Source: Acholeplasmataceae bacterium
Lineage (GTDB): Bacteria; Bacillota; Negativicutes; Acidaminococcales; Acidaminococcaceae
Direction of reading: 5' to 3'
Length of the DNA: 5,179 nucleotides
NCBI GenBank assembly: GCA_012719555.1
Contig: JAAYAE010000086.1
Location: 1-5,179, forward strand
Under the pieces are notes generated by a model, which saw only the letters and a list, made by a program, of their open reading frames with translations, did not search any database and had not been told where the DNA came from. Below are positions 1-5,179 of the stretch, piece by piece; position 1 is the stretch's first letter; each line of letters starts with the position of its first letter. Made by a program: the position numbers and the translations under genes.

Positions 1-5
1 CGGTT

Positions 6-359
6 ATGTATGATCTTGATATATCTAATAACTTGTTTACCAAATGCCTAAGTTTGGCAACCCAAAGTTTACGTCATCATGAACAGGAAAAGGCTTACTA
101 TGAGATTATTGAAGCCATGCGTATTTTCCCCGATTCCCCTCAACCACACAATTTACTTGGAATTTGGTTTGAAATTAACGGCGACGATATTATGGCTAGG
201 CGCCACTACCGGGCTGCTTATTCCCTTGACCCCACGTTCAAACCAGCCTGTAAAAATATTGAAAGAATCTGTACTTTTGAAAATCCAGAACCATTCGCTT
301 ATGATTTTGGTGATGAATCTGAAGAACAAGAAAAGTTGCTTTTAGAAAACAATACGTAA
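6..359 (+). CDS. Small tetratricopeptide-repeat (TPR) protein
   Basis: A 117-residue soluble protein, probably a protein-protein interaction adaptor in the cytoplasm; its partner is unknown. One good TPR spans about residues 45-78: Leu51-Gly52, Phe55, Ala64, Tyr68, Ala71 and Pro76 fall on the consensus positions 7, 8, 11, 20, 24, 27 and 32. A more divergent helix pair precedes it at about residues 11-44 and ends in a similar FPDSP turn. The C-terminal tail (about 100-113) is acidic and probably disordered. No signal peptide or membrane span is visible. Only five bases precede the ATG, so no ribosome binding site can be seen and the reading frame may continue upstream of the window; the start is uncertain. 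A 56-nt gap separates it from the trk genes on the same strand, so it could be the first gene of that operon or the last gene of another. The fold call is firm; the function is unknown. Confidence 0.8.
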   Translation: MYDLDISNNLFTKCLSLATQSLRHHEQEKAYYEIIEAMRIFPDSPQPHNLLGIWFEINGDDIMARRHYRAAYSLDPTFKPACKNIERICTFENPEPFAYDFGDESEEQEKLLLENNT

Positions 360-415
360 AAGCCGTAGTTTTAGTTTAATTACTTTATATTATGTTTTAA
401 GGGAAGGTCTTATAT

Positions 416-823
416 ATGTATATAATTATTATTGGTTGCGGAAGACTAGGAAGCATGCTGGCAGAAGATTTGTCAGATTCAGGACATAATATTTCCATTG
501 TTGACAGGGAAGCCAAAAACCTCGCCACACTTGGAAGCGGCTTTAATGGACTTCGCATAAAAGGCATAGAATTTGATAACGATATTCTTATAGAAGCCGG
601 TATTAAAAATGCGGACTATATAATTTCTGCTACACCTGATGATAATATCAATATAACAGTAGCTCTTATAGCCAAAAGAATATTTCAAGTTCCACGTATT
701 ATTGCAAGAATTAATGATCCGAAAAAAAAGCGTGTTTATGACGGATTAGGTATTGAAACTATTAATCCAACAGAGCTTAGCGTATACATACTAAAGAGCA
801 GAATAGAGGAAAATCCAAAATGA
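416..823 (+). CDS. TrkA-type RCK_N-only potassium uptake regulator
   Basis: A 135-residue NAD-binding protein of the TrkA/KtrA family, expected to sit on the cytoplasmic face of the TrkH channel and control K+ flux by binding nucleotide. The Rossmann fold starts at once: GCGRLG at residues 7-12 is the dinucleotide-binding loop. Asp30 at the end of strand 2 is the acidic residue that usually contacts the adenosine ribose and favours NAD(H). The SATPDD segment (71-76) fits the family's later loop. The protein ends at about the limit of one RCK_N domain and has no RCK_C domain, whereas E. coli TrkA (458 residues) carries two RCK_N-RCK_C units. The start is supported by an AAGGGAAGG element at 399-407, 8 nt before the ATG. 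Its stop overlaps the next start as ATGA, which argues for a natural short protein and not a frameshifted remnant. Confidence 0.88.
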   Translation: MYIIIIGCGRLGSMLAEDLSDSGHNISIVDREAKNLATLGSGFNGLRIKGIEFDNDILIEAGIKNADYIISATPDDNINITVALIAKRIFQVPRIIARINDPKKKRVYDGLGIETINPTELSVYILKSRIEENPK

Positions 824-1506
824 AATCAATTATCATTGGCGGGGGAAAGATTGGTTCTAACCTTCTTAAAACGCTGAAAGACCGCGGTTATGACGTTACC
901 TTAATTGAAAAAGATGAAAATATTTGTCGCAAGATTGCCAACGACCTTGATGCCGACATAATTTGCGGTGACGGTAGTGACTTAGCCGTTTTAAATGATG
1001 CCGGAATTAATAACGCCGATATTATTGCGGCTGTGACCGGCAAAGACGAGGAAAATCTTGTTATCTGCCAAATAGCAAAAATGGAATTTCAAATTAATAA
1101 GTCCATTGCCAGGGTTAATTATCCTAAAAATATTGCCATGTTTAAAGCCTTAGGCGTAAACGAAACTGTATGTAGTACTGAGGTTATTGCCAATTTAATC
1201 GAATATGAATTTGATAGCGATATTTGTAAAATTATCCAAACCTTCGATCGTGGAGCCATGATTCTTGTTGAAGTTATTATTAAGGAAGACAGTCGCTGGC
1301 TTGACTGCTTCATTAGAGATTTGGAGTTACCCGGAGAAAGTGTTATTGCTGCGGTTCTACGTGGTGAAAAGGTCATCTATCCCAGAGGCGATACCCAAAT
1401 ATTACTAAATGACAGCGTACATTTGATTACAAATAAAATAACCTTTCTCAAGATAAAGGACTATATGCAAGCTGGAGGGATTTCTCATGCAAAGAAAAAA
1501 AAATGA
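820..1506 (+). CDS. trkA: TrkA family potassium uptake protein (RCK_N + RCK_C)
   Basis: A 228-residue regulatory subunit of the Trk/Ktr K+ uptake system. Residues 1 to about 118 form the RCK_N Rossmann domain: GGGKIG at 7-12 binds the dinucleotide, Glu30 ends strand 2, and GDGSD at 50-54 is a typical family motif. Residues of about 135-215 form an RCK_C domain, which in Firmicutes homologues can bind c-di-AMP; binding here is inference. The length matches single-unit TrkA/KtrA proteins. The start overlaps the previous stop by 4 nt (ATGA), with AGAGGA at 805-810 as ribosome binding site. The gene ends in four Lys codons that include a run of nine A residues (1495-1503), directly before the TGA. 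The last 20 nt overlap the start of a tiny membrane-protein gene. It probably assembles with the RCK_N-only protein encoded just upstream. Confidence 0.93.
   Translation: MKSIIIGGGKIGSNLLKTLKDRGYDVTLIEKDENICRKIANDLDADIICGDGSDLAVLNDAGINNADIIAAVTGKDEENLVICQIAKMEFQINKSIARVNYPKNIAMFKALGVNETVCSTEVIANLIEYEFDSDICKIIQTFDRGAMILVEVIIKEDSRWLDCFIRDLELPGESVIAAVLRGEKVIYPRGDTQILLNDSVHLITNKITFLKIKDYMQAGGISHAKKKK
1474..1479 (+). promoter_or_regulatory. Strong ribosome binding site for the 35-residue membrane peptide
   Basis: GGAGGG lies inside the end of trkA, 7 nt before the ATG at 1487. It is one of the two strongest Shine-Dalgarno matches in the window (the other is at 3093). It is the main reason to accept the short reading frame as a gene. 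Confidence 0.75.
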
Positions 1507-1594
1507 GGTCTTGGGCCTTGTTATAGAAGTATTTTCAGTTTTCATCTACTGTGGGCTGATTTTTACTTCCATATCTTTCATGGTAAGGCGATAA
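1487..1594 (+). CDS. 35-residue single-span membrane protein between trkA and trkH
   Basis: This small gene is easily missed. It encodes 35 residues: a basic start (MQRKKNE), one hydrophobic span at about residues 8-32, and a C-terminal Arg-Arg. The span carries Glu14 and Cys22, and a glutamate within a membrane helix is unusual. Support for the gene comes from the GGAGGG ribosome binding site at 1474-1479, a start 20 nt inside trkA, and a TAA stop 1 nt before the trkH ATG. This is the arrangement of a translationally coupled operon member. By analogy with KdpF, the roughly 29-residue peptide that stabilises the Kdp K+ pump, it may stabilise or regulate TrkH; this is inference, and no homology to KdpF is claimed. 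Alternatively it could act mainly as a leader that couples trkA and trkH translation, though the clean membrane span argues for a real product. Confidence 0.72.
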   Translation: MQRKKNEVLGLVIEVFSVFIYCGLIFTSISFMVRR

Positions 1595-1595
1595 T

Positions 1596-3140
1596 ATGAA
1601 AAATATAAATATGCGCTTTTCAACTATTAGTATCATTAGTTATTACACCGGTTATATAGTCCTTGGTACCGCTCTTCTTATGCTTATACCACTATTAACA
1701 TCTTTGCTTTTACACGAGTGGAACCCATTACTCGACTTCTTAATTAGCATGTCCGTTTCTGTTATAACAGGCCTAATCATGATATTTTTGGGCTATGAAA
1801 CCCATGAAAATAAGGTACGCTTAGAATGGAAACATGGTTTTGTCGTTGCGGCCCTTTCATGGATTATACTTATGTTTTTATGCTCGCTGCCATATGTACT
1901 AAGTGGCCATGTACAAAGCCTGCTTGACGCTTGTTTTGATGTCATGAGCGGCTTTACAACCACAGGTCTTGTACTTACACAAGACCTTGATCATCTATCG
2001 GTGGGGCTCAATATGTGGCGCCATATGCTAACTTTTATTGGTGGGCAAGGCATGGTTGTTTTAGCTTTGAGTTTTATGCTGAAAAACTTGGGTGGTGCCT
2101 ACAAGTTATATGTTGGTGAAGCAAAAGATATTGAACTAGTTCCTAATGTAATTGGTACTGCCAGAATTATTTGGAAAATCAGTATTATTTATATGATAGT
2201 TGGCACCCTAGCTCTATGGCTATGTGGAATATATATTGGGTTATCCCCGCTGTCGGCGTTTTTTCACGGCCTTTTTATCTTCGAATCAGCCTGGAGCACA
2301 GGAGGGTTTGCCCCTAATACACAAAATATAATGTACTATCATAGTTTTCCTTATGAAATAATAACCATTTTATTTATGGTTTTAGGTTCTTTGAATTTTG
2401 GCCTGCACTACGCTGTATGGCAAGGGAATAAAAAGGAAATAATTAAAAATATTGAAACTCAAAGCTTTTTTATAACATCCTTTCTTGCTTGCGCTTTTGC
2501 TGTAGTCAAGTTATCCCAACTTGGTGTCTATAATGATGGCATTTCAATTTTTAGGCGAGTTGTCTATAATGTACTATCTGCTCACACCACTACGGGTTTT
2601 AGCAATATTTATGCCCAACAATTTATTTCGGATTGGGGTGACTTCGGAATCTTAATTATTATAATTGCCATGCTAATTGGCGGTTCTGCTTGTTCTACCG
2701 CAGGAGGCTTTAAAGGATTAAGGGTAGGTATTGTATTTAAAGGTCTGATTGCTGATATTAAAAAACTTCTTTCATCAGAAAGAAGCATAAGAATTTATAA
2801 ATATCACCACATAAAAGATTATATATTAACAGATGGTGTAGTTAAAGCCTCTGCGCTTATAATTATATGCTACGTAATTTTGTTTGCAATAAACACTGCT
2901 CTTGGAACATTTTTAGGATATCCTTTTGCAGCAGCGGCTTTTGAAGCTGCCTCTGTAACCGGTAATGTTTGTTTGTCAATTGGCATTACCGACCCCTCTA
3001 TGCCTACTATTTTAAAAGTTCAATATATTATTGCCATGTACTTAGGAAGGCTTGAATTCATTGCCGCTTTTGCTCTGTTTGGTCACATCATCGGAGGGAT
3101 AAAAAAACTATGCATAATATCAGTAAAACACTCATCCTAA
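1596..3140 (+). CDS. trkH: TrkH family K+ transporter, channel subunit
   Basis: A 514-residue inner-membrane protein that forms the K+ path of the Trk system, close to the usual 480-500 residues. It shows the four membrane-loop-membrane repeats of the SKT superfamily. Filter segments lie at FTTTG (120-124), STGGF (234-238), HTTTGF (330-335) and TGNVCL (455-460). In the fourth, Cys459 occupies the place where homologues of the GTVGL or GNVGL type have glycine. The IGGSACSTAGG segment (361-371) is the broken helix and gating loop of the third repeat. GRLE (484-487) holds the conserved arginine near the pore in the last repeat (Arg468 in the Vibrio TrkH structure, from memory). Translation starts 1 nt after the preceding small gene; TAAGG at 1584-1588 is a fair ribosome binding site. 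An alternative ATG at 1611 has poorer support. It is expected to work with the two upstream TrkA-type proteins. Confidence 0.95.
   Translation: MKNINMRFSTISIISYYTGYIVLGTALLMLIPLLTSLLLHEWNPLLDFLISMSVSVITGLIMIFLGYETHENKVRLEWKHGFVVAALSWIILMFLCSLPYVLSGHVQSLLDACFDVMSGFTTTGLVLTQDLDHLSVGLNMWRHMLTFIGGQGMVVLALSFMLKNLGGAYKLYVGEAKDIELVPNVIGTARIIWKISIIYMIVGTLALWLCGIYIGLSPLSAFFHGLFIFESAWSTGGFAPNTQNIMYYHSFPYEIITILFMVLGSLNFGLHYAVWQGNKKEIIKNIETQSFFITSFLACAFAVVKLSQLGVYNDGISIFRRVVYNVLSAHTTTGFSNIYAQQFISDWGDFGILIIIIAMLIGGSACSTAGGFKGLRVGIVFKGLIADIKKLLSSERSIRIYKYHHIKDYILTDGVVKASALIIICYVILFAINTALGTFLGYPFAAAAFEAASVTGNVCLSIGITDPSMPTILKVQYIIAMYLGRLEFIAAFALFGHIIGGIKKLCIISVKHSS
3093..3098 (+). promoter_or_regulatory. 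Ribosome binding site inside trkH for the OB-fold gene
   Basis: GGAGGG lies within the trkH coding end, 11 nt before the ATG at 3110. It fixes the start of the downstream gene at 3110, which overlaps trkH by 31 nt. The spacing is somewhat long but acceptable. Confidence 0.65.
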
Positions 3141-3619
3141 TGGTTTTAATAACCTTTTGTATTGTTGGTACCGTTAACGCCGAAAATATTACAGACATTA
3201 ACAAATTAGTGAATAATATGAATGCATTTGACGGTAAAGTTGTTACTATTGAAGGTGAACCTATTGGGGAAGCCATGAATAGGGGTACCTACTCTTGGAT
3301 CAATGTAAACGACGGAACAAATGCACTGGGAATATGGTTACCATCTTCCCAGGCAGAAAGAATAACTACTTTCGGCGATTATAAACATAAAGGTGATACG
3401 GTGCGCATATCCGGAATATTTTTGAAAAACTCACCTGAGCATGGTGGAGACGTTGAGATAGATTGCTCTTCCCTTGAAATTATTAAAAAAGGGCATACCG
3501 TAGACGAAGAACTTACCAATGTCAAGATTATTACCGCAACATTGCTTTTCTCCATTGCGTTTATGCTTACTTATGCTTATTTCCACGTTGTACAAAAAAC
3601 GAAAAATGCTAGTGAATAA
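3110..3619 (+). CDS. Secreted, membrane-anchored protein with a probable OB-fold domain
   Basis: A 169-residue protein of unknown function. Residues 1-24 form a signal peptide: a short polar start, the hydrophobic core LILMVLITFCIVG, then VNA before the likely cut ahead of Glu25. Residues of about 37-127 resemble an OB-fold barrel: DGKVVTIEGEPIG opens a strand pair, YSWINVNDGTNALGIWLP has the aromatic-DGT-GIW pattern of such domains, and GDTVRISGIF gives a later strand. A second hydrophobic span at about 138-159 is followed by a short basic tail (QKTK), so the domain should face outward with the C-terminus in the cytoplasm. The gene starts 31 nt inside trkH with its own GGAGGG site and is the last gene before the terminator, so it belongs to the trk operon. 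It may bind or modulate the outer face of TrkH, but that is inference. Ligand and partner are unknown. Confidence 0.85.
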   Translation: MHNISKTLILMVLITFCIVGTVNAENITDINKLVNNMNAFDGKVVTIEGEPIGEAMNRGTYSWINVNDGTNALGIWLPSSQAERITTFGDYKHKGDTVRISGIFLKNSPEHGGDVEIDCSSLEIIKKGHTVDEELTNVKIITATLLFSIAFMLTYAYFHVVQKTKNASE

Positions 3620-3658
3620 TACCCCTTTTCAGCTCAACAAAATGTCCATATTATATAT

Positions 3659-3701
3659 AAAAAAGGGTTCAGAGAAAATCTCTGAACCCTTTACTCTTTT
3701 T
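3659..3701. terminator. Bidirectional rho-independent terminator
   Basis: A perfect 14-bp inverted repeat pairs 3662-3675 (AAAGGGTTCAGAGA) with 3679-3692 (TCTCTGAACCCTTT) around a loop of about 3 nt. On the plus strand it is followed by ACTCTTTTT (3693-3701), ending the trk operon. On the minus strand it is followed by six T residues (complement of 3659-3664), ending the convergent glycosyltransferase gene, whose stop codon lies in the plus-strand T-run. The sequence shows the structure directly; use in both directions is inferred from the convergent layout. Confidence 0.92.
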
Positions 3702-4764
3702 AAATAACGTTAATGGCCGTAGGCTCTAGACCCCCTGCCAATTTGTAAACTGCCTCAGCTACTTCCTGTGGCAAAACACTTTTCATGCAATCTTTTTTAC
3801 CATTAGGACAATTTTGTTTATGGCAAAAAGAACATTTCTGTTTGTGAAATAGTGCGATGCTAGTATTTCCTAGCGGCCTGTAACACTCAGGATCACTGGG
3901 TCCGAAAATAACTACTGTTGGAATTTTAAGTGCAGCGGCCATGTGTAGCGGGCCTGTATCTCCTGCAACTACCACAGAAGCCCGCTCCAAAATAGAGGCC
4001 ATTTCAAGCAAATTGGTTTTACCAATTGCATTAATGAGAGAACTGCTAACCCTTGACTCTATTTCATGTCCAATTGTAATTTCCGATATGCCGCCACAAA
4101 TTATACTTTTAAAATCTCCTGCAAGTAGTGAAGCTGTTTTGGCGAAAAATTCCGGTGACCAATTTTTACTTGGCCAAGTGGTTCCAGGGACTAGTACAGC
4201 AAGTTTATCTCCAGCCTTCACCCCTGCCTGACGCAGAAAGTTTGCCGCGAATTTTTTTTCTTTATCCGGTACAACCAATGTCATATCATCCCCGTTAGCA
4301 AAAATCCCTAATGGTTCTAAAATACTTATATACCGCTTTGTAATATGCCTACCGTTTGGTTTAACAGTCTCAGTCATAAAAAGAAAGTTTAGCTCTCTTG
4401 CATCCTTTAAACCTATTCGGCGCTCAGCCTTAATCTTGCTCGCAATCAGGCCGGTTAAGAACAAACCATGAACATCTAAAACCGCATAAAATTCCCGAGC
4501 AGAAAATATTTTCATAAGTTCTCGCCACATACGCCAAGCTTCTTTGAATTCATACTTTCCACAATATTTTTCAAAGCGTTCGCGAGACCAAACTATACAT
4601 TCATCCACATAAGGATTATATCTTATTAGATCCGCACAAACTTCTCCTGTAAGCCACGTGATTTGGCAGTCAGGCCAAGCCGTTTTGAGAGCTTTAGCCA
4701 CTGGTGTGCAATGAATGACATCGCCAATAGAACTTAGCCTGATTATGAGTATTTTTTTTATCAT
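3700..4764 (-). CDS. Glycosyltransferase family 9, ADP-heptose:LPS heptosyltransferase-like
   Basis: A 354-residue peripheral inner-membrane enzyme of the heptosyltransferase family, which transfers heptose from an ADP-sugar to the growing lipopolysaccharide core on the cytoplasmic side. The N-terminal half opens with IRLSSIGDVIH (8-18); Asp15 matches the catalytic aspartate of WaaC. DVHG at 97-100 lines the acceptor side. The nucleotide-sugar half has PGTTWPSKNWSPEFF (193-207) and AGDTGPLHMAAAL (267-279), the family's signature donor-binding segment, followed by FGPSDP (287-292). Four cysteines (311, 314, 319, 326) form a C-x2-C-x4-C-x6-C cluster seen in many family members. The length is typical. 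The start has AGGA 6 nt upstream (complement of 4771-4774). It runs towards the trk operon and shares its terminator. The exact acceptor (first or second heptose, or another glycan) cannot be told from sequence alone. Confidence 0.9.
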   Translation of the reverse strand: MIKKILIIRLSSIGDVIHCTPVAKALKTAWPDCQITWLTGEVCADLIRYNPYVDECIVWSRERFEKYCGKYEFKEAWRMWRELMKIFSAREFYAVLDVHGLFLTGLIASKIKAERRIGLKDARELNFLFMTETVKPNGRHITKRYISILEPLGIFANGDDMTLVVPDKEKKFAANFLRQAGVKAGDKLAVLVPGTTWPSKNWSPEFFAKTASLLAGDFKSIICGGISEITIGHEIESRVSSSLINAIGKTNLLEMASILERASVVVAGDTGPLHMAAALKIPTVVIFGPSDPECYRPLGNTSIALFHKQKCSFCHKQNCPNGKKDCMKSVLPQEVAEAVYKLAGGLEPTAINVI

Positions 4765-4808
4765 ATTTTTTCCTGACTATTTAGCGGCAGCCCGGAGAAA
4801 GATAAATG

Positions 4809-5091
4809 AAGCAAGCATAAATCTGACAAAATATTTTACTTGCTTATATTCTCAAAAAACCGTTAAATATATTCTTTTTTGTCTATTTTTTATAAATAAT
4901 CTATTCAGGCCTATATAAATGGCTGTATTTTTGCAAAATATATTACATTAATAATCTACTTTTTACTGCTTGAATAATATAGCATAATAATTTAGCCTAA
5001 GCAAGTTGTTTTATACATCAGTTTATAGGAAATTATATACCACATTATTAGTTTTTATCTATCTGAATACAGCAGAAAATTTTTCTTGCTT
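4809..5091. repeat. Four copies of AAGCAAG / CTTGCTT as two inverted pairs
   Basis: AAGCAAG occurs at 4809-4815 and 4999-5005, and its complement CTTGCTT at 4839-4845 and 5085-5091. The first pair is an inverted repeat with a 23-nt spacer that covers the candidate -10 of the glycosyltransferase promoter. The flanks are AT-rich but not clearly conserved. It could be an operator-like motif or a coincidence. Confidence 0.35.
4828..4855 (-). promoter_or_regulatory. Weak candidate promoter for the glycosyltransferase gene
   Basis: On the minus strand, TTGAGA (complement of 4850-4855, five of six matches to the -35 consensus) lies 16 nt before TATTTT (complement of 4828-4833, four of six to the -10). 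Initiation would be near 4821, giving a leader of about 57 nt. In DNA this AT-rich such matches arise often by chance, so this is only a candidate. Confidence 0.25.
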
Positions 5092-5106
5092 TTTTATGCA
5101 GACCAT

Positions 5107-5136
5107 TTGATAATTATAATGTTGTAATGATAAAAT
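5107..5136 (+). promoter_or_regulatory. Weak candidate promoter reading out of the right edge
   Basis: TTGATA (5107-5112) and TAAAAT (5131-5136) each match five of six sigma-70 consensus bases and are 18 nt apart. The -10 overlaps the palindrome TAAAATTTTA (5131-5140). No gene start follows within the window, so any target lies beyond it. A chance match in AT-rich DNA is quite possible. Confidence 0.2.
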
Positions 5137-5179
5137 TTTAACAATTTGTAAAAATCAACCCATAATTATATTAAATAAA

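Larger units (their letters stand above)
4765..5179. other. AT-rich non-coding stretch upstream of the glycosyltransferase gene
   Basis: No convincing gene lies here on either strand. The stretch is strongly AT-rich with many stop codons. It contains the leader of the minus-strand glycosyltransferase gene, weak promoter-like sequences on both strands, a 10-bp palindrome TAAAATTTTA at 5131-5140, and four copies of AAGCAAG or its complement. A gene beyond the right edge may share this region. No tRNA, rRNA or CRISPR structure was seen. Confidence 0.7.

Noticed and set aside
360..415. A possible c-di-AMP or other riboswitch before the trk genes
   Set aside because: The gap is only 56 nt, AT-rich and without paired stems; too short for a known K+-linked riboswitch.
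416..823. The first TrkA gene as a frameshifted or truncated pseudogene
   Set aside because: It has a good ribosome binding site, an intact Rossmann fold and an ATGA coupling to the next gene, which begins a fresh complete RCK_N domain; this favours a natural short protein.
3088..3276. A minus-strand frame opposite the trkH / OB-fold junction
   Set aside because: It is antisense to two well-supported genes and has no family resemblance. The same holds for the minus-strand frames at 479-688 and 1119-1376.
3519..3707. A 62-codon plus-strand frame over the end of the OB-fold gene and the terminator
   Set aside because: It overlaps the OB-fold gene in another frame and reads straight through the terminator hairpin; no plausible domain.
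3941..4231. A 96-codon plus-strand frame inside the glycosyltransferase gene
   Set aside because: It is antisense to conserved donor-binding motifs and its protein resembles nothing recognisable.
4777..4818. A 13-codon upstream frame in the glycosyltransferase leader, ending just before its ribosome binding site
   Set aside because: Its stop placement would suit a leader peptide, but it has no Shine-Dalgarno sequence and no regulatory codon run; chance is the simpler reading.
4715..4918. A 67-codon plus-strand reading frame over the start of the glycosyltransferase gene
   Set aside because: It begins inside the opposite-strand coding sequence, has no ribosome binding site and has a composition explained by AT-rich DNA; it is a shadow frame.

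Overview
The window is AT-rich (well over 60% A+T by eye), tightly packed and bacterial, with strong GGAGG-type ribosome binding sites and short gene overlaps of the kind common in Firmicutes. The last gene is a family 9 glycosyltransferase of the lipopolysaccharide heptosyltransferase type. Together these suggest a Firmicute relative with an outer membrane, such as a Negativicute (Sporomusa/Pelosinus/Selenomonas-like). This placement is inference: there is no rRNA or other marker gene.

Layout. Positions 6-359 (+) encode a small tetratricopeptide-repeat protein whose upstream context is cut off by the window edge. From 416 to 3619 (+) runs a compact Trk-type potassium uptake operon. It holds a short RCK_N-only TrkA protein (416-823), a complete RCK_N+RCK_C TrkA protein (820-1506), a 35-residue single-span membrane protein (1487-1594), the TrkH channel subunit (1596-3140), and a secreted, membrane-anchored protein with a probable OB fold (3110-3619). 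Every junction inside the operon overlaps or is 1 nt long, so translational coupling is likely. A 14-bp hairpin with T-runs on both sides (3659-3701) ends the operon. It also serves the convergent heptosyltransferase-like gene (3700-4764, minus strand). The final 415 bases (4765-5179) hold no convincing gene; they carry the minus-strand gene's leader, weak promoter-like sites and a repeated 7-mer.

How the genes work together. TrkH forms the K+ path through the inner membrane. The two TrkA-type proteins probably form its cytoplasmic, nucleotide-gated RCK ring, perhaps as a mixed assembly because one lacks the RCK_C domain. The operon also encodes two proteins outside the textbook Trk system: the tiny membrane peptide just before trkH, reminiscent of KdpF in the unrelated Kdp pump, and the OB-fold protein translated from inside the trkH end. 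They are the best candidates here for undescribed accessory subunits. Two further oddities are a cysteine where the fourth TrkH filter glycine is expected, and a run of nine A residues at the end of trkA. Slippage in that run would fuse TrkA to the membrane span of the tiny peptide.
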